A DNA stretch of 64,000 nt from an uncultured Alphaproteobacteria bacterium. GTDB taxonomy: Bacteria; Pseudomonadota; Alphaproteobacteria; Rs-D84. The stretch spans positions 7,179 to 71,178 of the forward strand of contig CAMOTP010000001.1 of the NCBI GenBank assembly GCA_946625925.1, read 5' to 3'. Each line of letters opens with the position of its first letter. Within the stretch, counting starts at the first letter, position 1. Below the pieces are notes generated by a model. The model saw only the letters and a program-made list of their open reading frames with translations, did not search any database and was not told where the DNA came from. Positions 34,883-43,134 of the stretch are shown here, one piece after another. Made by a program: the position numbers and the translations under genes.

Positions 34883-36445
34883 ATGGTAGAAATTGATACA
34901 AATGCGGTTTATAAACAATTAAAAAAACAAAATGGCGAGGGTGTTGCCAAAGTAATCCGCGAAGCGGTGTTGTTGGATGTACCAAATATTGTGCATATTT
35001 TGGAATTTGCTGGGAATAATCCAGATGAAGCACGTGCGTTAATTCCTTTTATTCGTGAACGTTATAAAGCCAAAACAAAATCAGAAATTTTTGTAGATAA
35101 AAATCCGTTGGAATTGTTAAGTGATGCTGGATATGATGCGTTTGTTGTAGAAAACGAAGCACAAAAAAATTCAATTAAAAAATATTTCCGGTCGGGCGAA
35201 GAGTTATGCACTTTTAGTGATCCCGATAGGCATAAAAAATTTTATATGATTCACGCGGTTAAACGTGGTGCTGATAAAATTAAACCGGCGGCAAATCCGA
35301 TGCGTCAAGATGAATATGGAACGTCTGTTATATCAATTCAAATTGCCAAAGAGGGCGGTTTTATATCAATAAAAAATCGTTATAACCATACGGTGAATGA
35401 CCCAGATGCAACATTTAGTAATTATCCTGATTTCATTATTCCAGGGCTAACAAATTCATTAAGACAATTTTTTAATGTTGATTTTGATGTGACAGAAAGT
35501 TTGTTGCCAAATGGTTTTTGTTCTATTAACGGACAAATATTTAAATTTAATTACAGAATATGGGGAAGCATTCCGGGAAAGACGGAGTCTGGATATTATG
35601 GATATGGTGATGGTTTTTATTTTTATGGCGATAATGTTATAAAATTAAATCGTGATTATGAAATAATGCTGGAAAATTATGTCTTGAATCTTCGTGAAGG
35701 GACATTAAAGGATTTGATAAGACATGCATCCAAAGGCCCAACTGAATTTGAACAACAACGGCATCAAAGAAAATTGGAAACCAGGATTTTATTAGAAAGG
35801 TTTTTCAAGGGTAAAAATATAAAAGTCACTATTAATTCAGAAAATAAACATGAAAAAATTATATCTGCGGATGGTGTTTGGGTGGCCAAGGTTGTTGATG
35901 GCAAAATGATTGAACTGAATTTACCAAATATTACAGAAGTTGGAGATGATTTTTTAAATGATGCCGGACATTTAAAAAAATTGTATATGCCAGATTTGGA
36001 AAAAGCAGGTAAAATGTTTTTGTGGAATGTTTATTCAATAACACAGGTGCATTTGCCAAACTTAAAAGAGGTTGGCTATTCGTTTATACCTAATGGTGCG
36101 TTGAGCCAAATAGAATTACCAAGTTTAAAACGATGTGGTGATGGATTTTTGGAACATAATAATTCTTTGACGGAATTGTATTTGCCAGAATTACAATATG
36201 CCGATGGTAGGGAATTTTTACCTGACAATTGTGTGTTGCGTCGTTTGGATTTGCCTAAATTGAAAAAGATACCAGAATGGTTTTTATTAAAGAACACAGT
36301 TCTGGAATATTGTAATTTGCCCAGTGTGCAGAAATCTGATAGTAAAAAATTACGGCATGTGCGGTATGTTGTTGCCAAAAATAAATTAAAATCTGGATTA
36401 AAAAGGGTGTTTTTACCGCAGAAAGCGCAAAGTTATAGTAAATAA
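34883..36445 (+). CDS. Leucine-rich-repeat protein with unknown N-terminal domain (paralog 2)
   Basis: A 520-residue tandem paralog of the preceding protein. The N-terminal 200 residues are very similar, and the first 110 or so bases of the coding regions are almost identical. The middle differs, with an extra Gly/Tyr-rich segment (about residues 228-245). The C-terminal part again has LRR units with L-x-x-L-x-L-P, x-L-x-x-x-G. Its end is basic (K-R-V-F-L-P-Q-K). An AAGGGAAT ribosome site lies before ATG 34883. The PBP gene starts three bases after its stop with no ribosome site of its own, so it may be translationally coupled. Confidence 0.82.
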   Translation: MVEIDTNAVYKQLKKQNGEGVAKVIREAVLLDVPNIVHILEFAGNNPDEARALIPFIRERYKAKTKSEIFVDKNPLELLSDAGYDAFVVENEAQKNSIKKYFRSGEELCTFSDPDRHKKFYMIHAVKRGADKIKPAANPMRQDEYGTSVISIQIAKEGGFISIKNRYNHTVNDPDATFSNYPDFIIPGLTNSLRQFFNVDFDVTESLLPNGFCSINGQIFKFNYRIWGSIPGKTESGYYGYGDGFYFYGDNVIKLNRDYEIMLENYVLNLREGTLKDLIRHASKGPTEFEQQRHQRKLETRILLERFFKGKNIKVTINSENKHEKIISADGVWVAKVVDGKMIELNLPNITEVGDDFLNDAGHLKKLYMPDLEKAGKMFLWNVYSITQVHLPNLKEVGYSFIPNGALSQIELPSLKRCGDGFLEHNNSLTELYLPELQYADGREFLPDNCVLRRLDLPKLKKIPEWFLLKNTVLEYCNLPSVQKSDSKKLRHVRYVVAKNKLKSGLKRVFLPQKAQSYSK

Positions 36446-36448
36446 GTT

Positions 36449-38224
36449 ATGCAACAAAAGAATGAAAAATCTTTGAAAGATAAAAAAGAAATGCAAGAAA
36501 AGCCATCTTTTCAACGACGTTTTTTTGTATGCGTATTTAATTTGTTTTTAATATCTGTTGTGTTTATTTGTGGTTATGTTGGTGTTGTGTATTTGCGTAT
36601 GCCTTCGTTGGATGCGATATTGCATGAAACGCGTTTGCCTACAATTGTTTTTCTGGATAATACAGGGAAAGAAATTCGCAGTTCTAATCGTATTATGGGG
36701 ACCCCGGTCAGTGTTGATACATTGCCACCACATGTATGGCAGGCGATTGTTGCAATCGAAGATAAACGATTTTTTGAACATGGACCCATTGATATGCGTT
36801 CGACGGCACGTGCACTGTTTGTTAATTTGTTCAAAGGACGTTTTGCAGCAGGTGGTTCCACTATTACACAACAGACAGCGAAAAATATATTCTTGTCACG
36901 CGACAAGAAAATTTCTCGTAAGGTTCAAGAGTTAATTTTGTCCCAATGGTTAGAAAATCGTTTTTCTAAAAATCAAATTCTGGATTTGTATATGAATAGG
37001 GTTTCGTTGGTTGGTGGAATGCGTGGAATTGATGCGGTGGCGCGGACTATGTTTGGGGTATCTGCGCGTGATTTATCTGTGGCACAATCTGCGCAAATTG
37101 CGGCGATGTTAAAAGCACCAACATTATATAGCCCACTAAAAAATCCGGATAAAAATATTGCACGTTCACGTGTCATTTTGGCAGAAATGGTGCGCCAAAA
37201 ATATATTTCATTAGATACAGCAAGAAGTGCGGCGGCGGAATTAAAACCAGCGGTCGGTGCGCGTGATACAAATATATATCGTTATTGGACAGATTATGTA
37301 ATGGAAGAATTAGATTCTGTTGTTGGCGGATTGGATAGTGATGTTTATGTTTATACCACTTTGGATAAAAAAATACAAGAACGTGTTGCCGCGGTTTTGC
37401 CAAGGCATACTGGTGAATACCAGGGGGCTGTTTTGGTTATGGAACGTGGTGGCGCGTTGTTGGCAATGGCTGGTGGGGCAGATTACCAGACAAGTCAGTT
37501 TAATAGGACATTGGCGATGCGTCAACCCGGCAGTGCGTTTAAGCCTGTTGTGTATTTAATGGCGTTGGAAAATGGATTAACACCAGATTCTTATGTTAAT
37601 GATTCCAGGTTTGCGGTTGGTGATTATAACCCTAAAAATTATAATGAACATTATTATGGTGATATTCCTTTGTCGATGGCGTTTGCAAAAAGTGTTAATT
37701 CGGTGCCGGTTAAGTTAACCAAGATTTATGGAATTGATTCTGTGTTGGATATGGCTGGACGTTTAGGGGTTGGAACAAAGTTAAAACGCGAATATTCAAC
37801 TGTTTTGGGTGGCAGTGAAATGACATTATTGGATTTAACAAATATGTATGCTGTGATTTGGAATAATGGGCAATCAGTGCGTCCGTATTCCATTACAAAA
37901 ATAGTAAAACCAGATGGAACGGTTTTATATGAAAGGAATCCATCAGAACCTATCCAAGTTTTAAAACAAAATACAGTTGATGCAATGACTGAATTGTTGG
38001 CTGATGTTGTGGCAAATGGTGGAACAGGACATCGTGCGGCAGCCCCCGGTGTATTGGGTGGAAAAACAGGAACCAGTAATGATAATAGGGATGCATGGTT
38101 TGTTGGTGCGACCGACAAAAATATAATTGGTGTTTGGGTTGGAAACGATGATTTTTCGCCTATGTCATCCAAAATAACAGGCGGAACTGTGCCTGCGGAA
38201 ATATTTCATGATATCGTTAAATAA
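36449..38224 (+). CDS. Class A penicillin-binding protein (PBP1-type)
   Basis: A bifunctional peptidoglycan synthase. The 591-residue protein has one N-terminal membrane helix (about residues 30-50). The transglycosylase domain follows, with E-D-K-R-F-F-E-H (catalytic Glu, about 109), G-G-S-T-I-T-Q-Q and a later R-K-x-x-E-L. The transpeptidase domain has S-A-F-K (active-site Ser in G-S-A-F-K-P, about 361), S-V-N and K-T-G-T-S (about 537-541). It is shorter than E. coli PBP1a, with no large insert domain. It follows the LRR genes by three bases. Confidence 0.93.
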   Translation: MQQKNEKSLKDKKEMQEKPSFQRRFFVCVFNLFLISVVFICGYVGVVYLRMPSLDAILHETRLPTIVFLDNTGKEIRSSNRIMGTPVSVDTLPPHVWQAIVAIEDKRFFEHGPIDMRSTARALFVNLFKGRFAAGGSTITQQTAKNIFLSRDKKISRKVQELILSQWLENRFSKNQILDLYMNRVSLVGGMRGIDAVARTMFGVSARDLSVAQSAQIAAMLKAPTLYSPLKNPDKNIARSRVILAEMVRQKYISLDTARSAAAELKPAVGARDTNIYRYWTDYVMEELDSVVGGLDSDVYVYTTLDKKIQERVAAVLPRHTGEYQGAVLVMERGGALLAMAGGADYQTSQFNRTLAMRQPGSAFKPVVYLMALENGLTPDSYVNDSRFAVGDYNPKNYNEHYYGDIPLSMAFAKSVNSVPVKLTKIYGIDSVLDMAGRLGVGTKLKREYSTVLGGSEMTLLDLTNMYAVIWNNGQSVRPYSITKIVKPDGTVLYERNPSEPIQVLKQNTVDAMTELLADVVANGGTGHRAAAPGVLGGKTGTSNDNRDAWFVGATDKNIIGVWVGNDDFSPMSSKITGGTVPAEIFHDIVK

Positions 38225-38290
38225 ATTAGTATAAAAATCAGTTTTTTTATGACCGTTTTTATGATATAATTTATACACAAGTGAGTAGAG

Positions 38291-39253
38291 ATGAGTCGTT
38301 TCTTTCGTGGCTTTTTTATATTGACATTGTGTAGTTCTGTGATGCCTGCATTTGCTAATTGGCAGTATCCTGGACAGTATCAGCGCGATTCGTGGGCGGG
38401 TGATGATGGTATGCGTTTTGTGATGTCTTTGCGTGGTGGTATGGCGTATGGTAAGGGTTCAATTGCAAATGACATTGGGGGATTAACAGGTTCATATGTT
38501 AGAAATACTATTACCGGTGATATAGATACGCGTGCGTGGTTTAATGCGGCATATCCTAATGGTAATCCTGATTATGAAGATGCAGGTTATGGTCGTTTGG
38601 GTGATTTGCCCGCAGCAGAAAATTACAAGGCGGTTTCATTTATTGCGGGATTCAGTGCAGGGTTAACTATGCCGGATACACCACAATGGCGTGTGGAATT
38701 TGGTTTTGATCATATTGCCGAGGCCGATTATAATAAAAATCCATTATTTGATGGTTCGTTACATTTGACATCTGGGTATGTGGTTGATGCACAAAGTGGT
38801 GGTGTTCAATCTTCGTTATCTACGGATGTGTACAGTGTTATGGCTTTTTATGATTTCTTTGACGGAATAAAAAAACCGGTCAGAACAATGATTCCATATG
38901 TTGGGGCAGGTGTGGCATATGCTGATACAAAAACTATTTTGCAATTAACAGATTCTTATGGTGATTTGTCGGATGTTTATGAATTGCAAAATTTTGGTAT
39001 TGTTGATGAATATGGGGTTATAAAGTTTAATAAATCAGAAACACACAGTTCTAATTTTGCACCAATACTTTCGGTTGGTTTTTCTTATGGCGTAAATGAC
39101 AGGGTGTTTTTAGATGCTGGTTTGCGCGGTATGTATATTTCCAAGGTTAAATGGCAATTAACCAGTTTGGATGATGAACGTCGTCGTGATTGGTTTAGTG
39201 CTGAAAAAATGATGTATATTACGGCTATATTTGGTATGCGTGTAGAGTTTTAG
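38291..39253 (+). CDS. Outer membrane beta-barrel protein with signal peptide
   Basis: A 320-residue protein with a signal peptide (cut after A-F-A near residue 22) and alternating beta strands rich in Gly and aromatics. It ends R-V-E-F, a terminal Phe typical of barrels handled by BAM. The middle reads like opacity or OmpW/P22-type porins: F-I-A-G-F-S-A-G-L-T-M, then V-E-F-G-F-D-H, and Y-V-G-A-G-V-A-Y-A. It has its own extended -10 promoter (TGATATAAT ending at 38270). Function is unknown; adhesin or porin are equally possible. Confidence 0.82.
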   Translation: MSRFFRGFFILTLCSSVMPAFANWQYPGQYQRDSWAGDDGMRFVMSLRGGMAYGKGSIANDIGGLTGSYVRNTITGDIDTRAWFNAAYPNGNPDYEDAGYGRLGDLPAAENYKAVSFIAGFSAGLTMPDTPQWRVEFGFDHIAEADYNKNPLFDGSLHLTSGYVVDAQSGGVQSSLSTDVYSVMAFYDFFDGIKKPVRTMIPYVGAGVAYADTKTILQLTDSYGDLSDVYELQNFGIVDEYGVIKFNKSETHSSNFAPILSVGFSYGVNDRVFLDAGLRGMYISKVKWQLTSLDDERRRDWFSAEKMMYITAIFGMRVEF

Positions 39254-39305
39254 AAAATAATACTTGCATTTGTAAAAAAATTATGTCATTATAGTCGCAC
39301 GATAC

Positions 39306-39382
39306 GCGAGCGTAGCTCAGTTGGCTAGAGCGCAACCTTGCCAAGGTTGAGGTCGAGGGTTCGAGCCCCTTTGCTCGCACCA
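39306..39382 (+). tRNA. tRNA-Gly (anticodon GCC)
   Basis: Acceptor GCGAGCG pairs with TGCTCGC (one G-U), D-arm GCTC/GAGC, anticodon loop TTGCCAA with GCC, T-arm GAGGGTTCGAGCCCC, and CCA encoded at 39380-39382. A TTGCAT-N17-CATTAT promoter (39264-39292) precedes it. Confidence 0.97.
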
Positions 39383-39392
39383 GAATTTTAGA

Positions 39393-39416
39393 AAACACCC
39401 GTTTGGGTGTTTTTTT
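39393..39416 (+). terminator. Terminator of tRNA-Gly
   Basis: AACACCC pairs with GGGTGTT across GTTT, followed by T7. Near-copies occur at 39504 and 44713. Confidence 0.9.
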
Positions 39417-39420
39417 GATT

Positions 39421-39590
39421 CTGTCGACAAAGGGGTGAGAACCCGCAGGGTTGCGAGGCGAGGTTATGAAATAACCGAAGTACTTTGCGAAGCCCAAAGT
39501 TTTAACACCCGAAAGGGTGTTTTTTTATTGGCAAAGGGGCGATATCGGGCCCCGCAAAATTCTGAAATTTTGTGGGTGATTAGTTCCGCA
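39421..39590 (+). ncRNA. Structured intergenic element (possible ncRNA or dispersed repeat)
   Basis: Several hairpins stand in a row in 170 bases with no convincing gene: AACCC/GGGTT (39440-39452), GGTTAT/ATAACC (39463-39477) and ACTTTG/CAAAGT (39482-39500). The terminator AACACCC/GGGTGTT follows (39504-39527), then CCCGCAAAATT/AATTTTGTGGG near 39550-39575. The first three hairpins plus the terminator have the look of a small non-coding RNA of about 100 nt. An open frame runs through it but has no ribosome site. It could equally be a repeat element inserted beside the tRNA. Confidence 0.45.
39504..39527 (+). terminator. Second copy of the AACACCC terminator
   Basis: AACACCC, GAAA loop, GGGTGTT, T run, followed by TTGGCAAA as at the third copy at 44.7 kb. 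Confidence 0.8.
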
Positions 39591-39683
39591 GGATGGCGAA
39601 ATGCTTTTTTGTCCAAAATTCTTGATATTTCAGTTTTTTTTGATATTTTTACTGTGGGTATAGTGATTAAAAAGGGTAATGAA

Positions 39684-40346
39684 ATGACAAGAAATGAAGT
39701 GTTATGTAAAGTTCTTGAAATTGTAAATGAGCATAAAGCACACAACTTTCCAGAAGCCACAGAGAACAGCCGGTTTGCCGAAGATTTGGGAATGGATTCG
39801 TTTGATATAGTTGAAACTTGTTGGGATATACAACGCGTCTTATTAGATATTGATTTTGATTATGATGATTGGGATGCTATCAAATTTAATACTACATCAG
39901 TTAAAGATGTGGTAAATTTAGTATGTAAAAATTTAAATATTCCGGTTAATAATGCCGAAAAAAAATCAAATCTGAAATTAAATATGTTATACCCAATTAT
40001 TGCGGGGTTGTTGTTTACGGGATGTGGTTTTGTTGAATGCAAGGACAATGTTGTTGTGGTGCCTGGAAAAAATAAAATCATTGTCAAAGATGTCAAAGAC
40101 GGTCAGGAAAGAATATTTTTTACAAATAAATCAGATAACCGTTTTCAGGGGCTGAATGTTGGTGATACCATCAACGTGCGCAGACGCAGAGGTTATGGTG
40201 ATTATGATTATTATAGAGTTTTTGATGATGATAACAAGTATATCCATATTGATGTGAATGATTTACATGTTGTGCGAGAAAAATTTAGATTTGATTCTAT
40301 TAAAAACGCGATGTTAAGGGACAGTGTTGCACAAAACAAAAGATAA
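39684..40346 (+). CDS. Acyl-carrier-protein domain fused to a lipoprotein-like module
   Basis: The 220-residue protein starts with an ACP-like four-helix domain (about residues 1-90) containing L-G-M-D-S-F-D, the site where a phosphopantetheine arm would attach to Ser. Then, in the same frame, M-L-Y-P-I-I-A-G-L-L-F-T-G-C (about 101-114) looks like a complete lipoprotein signal with a lipobox. A beta-rich domain of about 100 residues follows. Fusion of an ACP ahead of an export signal is odd. The internal ATG at 39984 has no ribosome site, so the fusion may be real, or two genes may have been joined by loss of a stop. AAAAGGG precedes the ATG at 39684. Confidence 0.72.
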   Translation: MTRNEVLCKVLEIVNEHKAHNFPEATENSRFAEDLGMDSFDIVETCWDIQRVLLDIDFDYDDWDAIKFNTTSVKDVVNLVCKNLNIPVNNAEKKSNLKLNMLYPIIAGLLFTGCGFVECKDNVVVVPGKNKIIVKDVKDGQERIFFTNKSDNRFQGLNVGDTINVRRRRGYGDYDYYRVFDDDNKYIHIDVNDLHVVREKFRFDSIKNAMLRDSVAQNKR

Positions 40347-40361
40347 AAGGGGGTATAAGAT

Positions 40362-40691
40362 ATGAAACGCAAACAAATTCAATATGCGCAACCATATAAA
40401 ATTCGCAGTGTTCAAAGTGTTTTTAATGCGGATAATGGTGTTGCAGGATATGATGTAGAGGTTTGTTTTAACGGAACCACAAATATTCCACAACCTCGTT
40501 GGGCGGATCCTGAAAATATCTATGCGTACCAAGATGTTAACGCGGGAACCAGTCGTGTGGTTTATTATTTCCCTTTTGTTGGACATGGTGTAATAAACTG
40601 GGGCAAGATTGCGGCAAAACATTGGTTCAGAAAAATGCTGAAACAAATGGGGACATGTGTTGTGTTTGACGCGCAGGGTAATCAAAGATAA
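40362..40691 (+). CDS. Small protein of the accessory domain family (109 aa)
   Basis: Same layout as the proteins at 31332 and 31573: Y-K-I-R-S-V-Q-S-V-F-N, then G-Y-D-V-E-V-C-F, I-P-Q-P, V-V-Y-Y-F and a C-terminal helix with K-A or A-A-K-H. It lies in another accessory cluster 9 kb away, so the family is mobile within this region. AAAGGGGG precedes ATG 40362. It ends N-Q-R with the shared AAAGATAAAAGG junction. Function unknown. Confidence 0.7.
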   Translation: MKRKQIQYAQPYKIRSVQSVFNADNGVAGYDVEVCFNGTTNIPQPRWADPENIYAYQDVNAGTSRVVYYFPFVGHGVINWGKIAAKHWFRKMLKQMGTCVVFDAQGNQR

Positions 40692-40702
40692 AAGGTAATA
40701 AA

Positions 40703-41041
40703 ATGTCTGAATGGGGTATTGAACAACACAGTACTTTTGGAAATGCCGGCGGTTGTTTTGTCGATTGTCTTTCTTGTGTTGGTGCAGTCGCGATTATTGT
40801 TGGATTGGCAACTATTGATAGCAAGCAAGATAAACCAAGAGCAAAAGATAAAGCGCAACCAAAAGTGGAATCTGTTGAACAAAATGCCGTTGCTATTCCT
40901 CGGGATACGGCGATGTTTGTTCCTGCAAATGATGCGGTCTTTCGTGATATAGAAAAGCAAAACGAATTTTTGTTGCAAAAAACCGCCCGCGAAATAAACG
41001 AAATCGACAGATTATCACGTATGCACAGCCACACAAGATAA
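40703..41041 (+). CDS. Small membrane protein, unknown (112 aa)
   Basis: One membrane segment near residues 17-38 (C-L-S-C-V-G-A-V-A-I-I-V-G-L-A). A Lys/Glu-rich soluble part and an H-T-R ending follow. AAAAGG upstream. It belongs to the run of small genes separated by 11-15 bases, so it is likely co-expressed with them. No family recognised. Confidence 0.62.
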   Translation: MSEWGIEQHSTFGNAGGCFVDCLSCVGAVAIIVGLATIDSKQDKPRAKDKAQPKVESVEQNAVAIPRDTAMFVPANDAVFRDIEKQNEFLLQKTAREINEIDRLSRMHSHTR

Positions 41042-41055
41042 AAAAGGAAACAATC

Positions 41056-41529
41056 ATGGCAGATATTCCAAATACAGAATACATTACAATTAACAAAGAC
41101 GGAATTTTCGTTGGTGGAAAACCTGCAGAAACATATCGAGGTGAGGAAATATTGTTGCTGAATGGTGTGCAAAAAAATTTTGCAGATATCCAAAGATTAA
41201 ATGAAACCGTTGCAGAATTGCATGTGTTGTCATCGGAAACACGTGGTGAATATGTCAAGGTGGGTAATCCATCAGGAAACCATGGCCAAAATGCATGGTG
41301 TCGGGTAAAATTTAATGATGGGCGTGTTGCTTCGTGGGTGTTCTGCAACGCGTACAGTTCGGCGGCCAATTGTGCGTTCTACTGTGCGTACGTCTGCGCG
41401 GGCAACGTTCGCGGGTTTGCGAACTTCCGTTCGGCGGTGTTGGGTGCGGTTGATAAAGAAAAAACACCACAAACACCAATAAACCCTGTTGTGGTTGCTG
41501 CAAACAACAACGCACAAAACAAAAGATAA
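41056..41529 (+). CDS. Unknown protein, paralog of the one at 41834 (157 aa)
   Basis: No recognised function. It begins I-T-I-N-K-D-G-I-F-V-G-G-K-P-A, then T-Y-R-G and L-S-S-E-T-R-G-E-Y, N-A-W-C-R-V-K-F, W-V-F, and a cysteine cluster C-A-F-Y-C-A-Y-V-C. The protein at 41834 has the same parts in the same order. The Ala/Pro/Asn-rich tail is unique to this copy. GC content in the cysteine segment looks higher than its surroundings. It is part of the 39684-43091 operon. Confidence 0.72.
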   Translation: MADIPNTEYITINKDGIFVGGKPAETYRGEEILLLNGVQKNFADIQRLNETVAELHVLSSETRGEYVKVGNPSGNHGQNAWCRVKFNDGRVASWVFCNAYSSAANCAFYCAYVCAGNVRGFANFRSAVLGAVDKEKTPQTPINPVVVAANNNAQNKR

Positions 41530-41541
41530 ACGGTTTATAAA

Positions 41542-41832
41542 ATGACAGAATCTGATATGACCCCAAATATAATTAAAAAGTTCGTAAAACGTATTACGTA
41601 CGCACCTTATATATGCAAAATACCACGTCGTGGAATACAAGAAATAACATGTTATCCTGATGCAATAGTGCTTCACTTTAATGGAAAAAGAATAGGATAC
41701 TCTGAACGCGAAAAAACAATGATTGTTCTGCCGGGTGTTCGCGGAAAAGATGGTATATGTTCTGCTCAAACTGCTGTGGCAAACTATTTATTACAAAAAA
41801 AGAAACGTGAACAAAAGATAAAAGGTTCGTAA
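41542..41832 (+). CDS. Small basic protein, unknown (96 aa)
   Basis: A 96-residue basic protein with short strands (I-T-C-Y-P-D-A-I-V-L-H-F) and a Lys-rich C-terminal helix. It may be a distant member of the accessory domain family (a V-L-H-F strand followed later by a charged helix), but this is weak. The ribosome site is poor (ACGGTTT). It overlaps nothing and the next paralog starts two bases later. Confidence 0.58.
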   Translation: MTESDMTPNIIKKFVKRITYAPYICKIPRRGIQEITCYPDAIVLHFNGKRIGYSEREKTMIVLPGVRGKDGICSAQTAVANYLLQKKKREQKIKGS

Positions 41833-41833
41833 A

Positions 41834-42352
41834 ATGACAGATATTAAAAATACAGCATATATCACAATTAATAAAGATGATGTTTTTGTTGGTGGGAAAC
41901 CGGCGATAAAATATCGTGGGGTAGAAATAGCGTGGACTGAATATTTATGGGAACATTTTGAAGCAATACAAAAAATGCATCCAGATATTATGGAAATGCA
42001 CGCCCTATCATCAGAAACACGTGGTGAATATTGCGTGGTTGGTAACCCGTCGGCAAAACACGGTTACAACGCATGGTGTCGTGCAAAATTTAATAATGGA
42101 CATGTTTCCCCATGGGTGTTTGTTAGAGAGTGTGATTCAATGGATGAATGCGCAAGTCGTTGTGCATATCAAAGTCTGGATGGCTTTCGTATTTCTGCAC
42201 AAATGCGTTCTGCTGCTTTGGGGACACCAGATCATTTGATAAAGGTATTAAAAGACGTGGATTTATCTAACTGTGTTGGGAAACCTGTGCAATTAAACGG
42301 TTATAAAATCATTGTTGAAAAAATTGCTGAAACACAACAAATCAAAAGATAA
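41834..42352 (+). CDS. Unknown protein, paralog of the one at 41056 (172 aa)
   Basis: Shares with the 41056 protein the order I-T-I-N-K-D, V-F-V-G-G-K-P-A, Y-R-G, L-S-S-E-T-R-G-E-Y, G-N-P-S, N-A-W-C-R-A-K-F, W-V-F and a C-A-S-R-C-A-Y cysteine cluster. Its tail is longer (K-P-V-Q-L-N-G-Y-K-I-I-V-E-K). It is presumably a tandem duplicate with the 41542 gene between the copies. Conserved cysteines suggest metal binding or disulphides. No function can be given. Confidence 0.72.
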   Translation: MTDIKNTAYITINKDDVFVGGKPAIKYRGVEIAWTEYLWEHFEAIQKMHPDIMEMHALSSETRGEYCVVGNPSAKHGYNAWCRAKFNNGHVSPWVFVRECDSMDECASRCAYQSLDGFRISAQMRSAALGTPDHLIKVLKDVDLSNCVGKPVQLNGYKIIVEKIAETQQIKR

Positions 42353-42365
42353 AAAGGGAAATAAA

Positions 42366-42737
42366 ATGTCTGGTTCATACAGTGTGTTTGACGAAAATGG
42401 ACACTATAAACCTGGAACTTATAATAACGGTTATGGGGCAAAGATAGGGTGGCCAACAGAAAAATATTCTAAACATGATGCCGGTGCTTTAGATAATCAA
42501 TCCGGCAAAAAATCTGGTGGTGGTATCGGTATTGAATATGATTTTTTTGTTGTTTTTTGTTGTGCAGCAATTTTTTTGACCACTGTTATCTGTGTTGGTA
42601 ATCCATTTGTTTGTGAACATAAAGATAATAAAAAAACAGAAAATACAAAAAATGTTGATAAAGTCAGTCATGATGAAAAATATAATAAATCAACATTGTT
42701 TATAACTTCTTGGGCATTAAATCAGAAAATTAAATGA
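42366..42737 (+). CDS. Small single-pass membrane protein, unknown (123 aa)
   Basis: Soluble Gly/Tyr/Lys-rich N-terminus, a membrane segment with F-F-V-V-F-C-C-A-A-I-F-L (about residues 60-76), and a charged C-terminus. AAAGGGAAAT precedes ATG 42366. It ends with TGA, followed at once by AAAAAGG for the next gene. Confidence 0.62.
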   Translation: MSGSYSVFDENGHYKPGTYNNGYGAKIGWPTEKYSKHDAGALDNQSGKKSGGGIGIEYDFFVVFCCAAIFLTTVICVGNPFVCEHKDNKKTENTKNVDKVSHDEKYNKSTLFITSWALNQKIK

Positions 42738-42752
42738 TAAAAAGGCAAACAA

Positions 42753-43091
42753 ATGTCAGGGGATTTTTATTGCATTATCGAACACGAACCAATTGAAATA
42801 CCGGTTGCAACAGTGACTGTTCCGCGGACAAAGCATAAAGAAAGTAAAGATAATGCATCACATAGTGGTGATGATTTTTCTTGTCCTTATGATTTAAAAT
42901 ATTGTGTCGAAACGATAAATGCGTATCAAAAATTTGAAGAACGTGTTAGGAATGCTTTTGAAACAGGCAGTGAAGAATTGATTTTTCAACAAGATGGTTT
43001 TAGTGTTGATTGTCCACCGTGTGATGATGTGATGCGTGCGAATTGTGCGCGTTATAAAATTTGGTGCAAAGCGCAATGTAAACAAAAATAA
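42753..43091 (+). CDS. Small Cys-rich protein, unknown (112 aa)
   Basis: Eight cysteines, mainly in the second half (C-P-Y-D-L-K-Y-C, C-P-P-C-D-D, N-C-A-R-Y, W-C-K-A-Q-C), suggest metal binding or disulphides. The N-terminus is a short beta hairpin. It is the last gene before the terminator at 43094. No family recognised. Confidence 0.65.
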   Translation: MSGDFYCIIEHEPIEIPVATVTVPRTKHKESKDNASHSGDDFSCPYDLKYCVETINAYQKFEERVRNAFETGSEELIFQQDGFSVDCPPCDDVMRANCARYKIWCKAQCKQK

Positions 43092-43093
43092 AG

Positions 43094-43118
43094 AACCGGT
43101 CCATTTGGGCGGTTTTTT
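43094..43118 (+). terminator. Terminator of the first small-protein operon
   Basis: AACCG pairs with CGGTT, with an inner CC/GG, followed by T6. Confidence 0.82.
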
Positions 43119-43134
43119 ATTATAATAATAATTA

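Noticed and set aside
39225..39497. Minus-strand reading frame across tRNA-Gly
   Set aside because: It is antisense to the tRNA and overlaps the barrel gene; such frames are common artefacts at tRNA genes and it lacks a ribosome site.
31291..42737. Possible reassignment of TGA to tryptophan
   Set aside because: TGA ends the genes at 31293 and 42737, TGG codes Trp throughout, and prfB (RF2) is present and intact.
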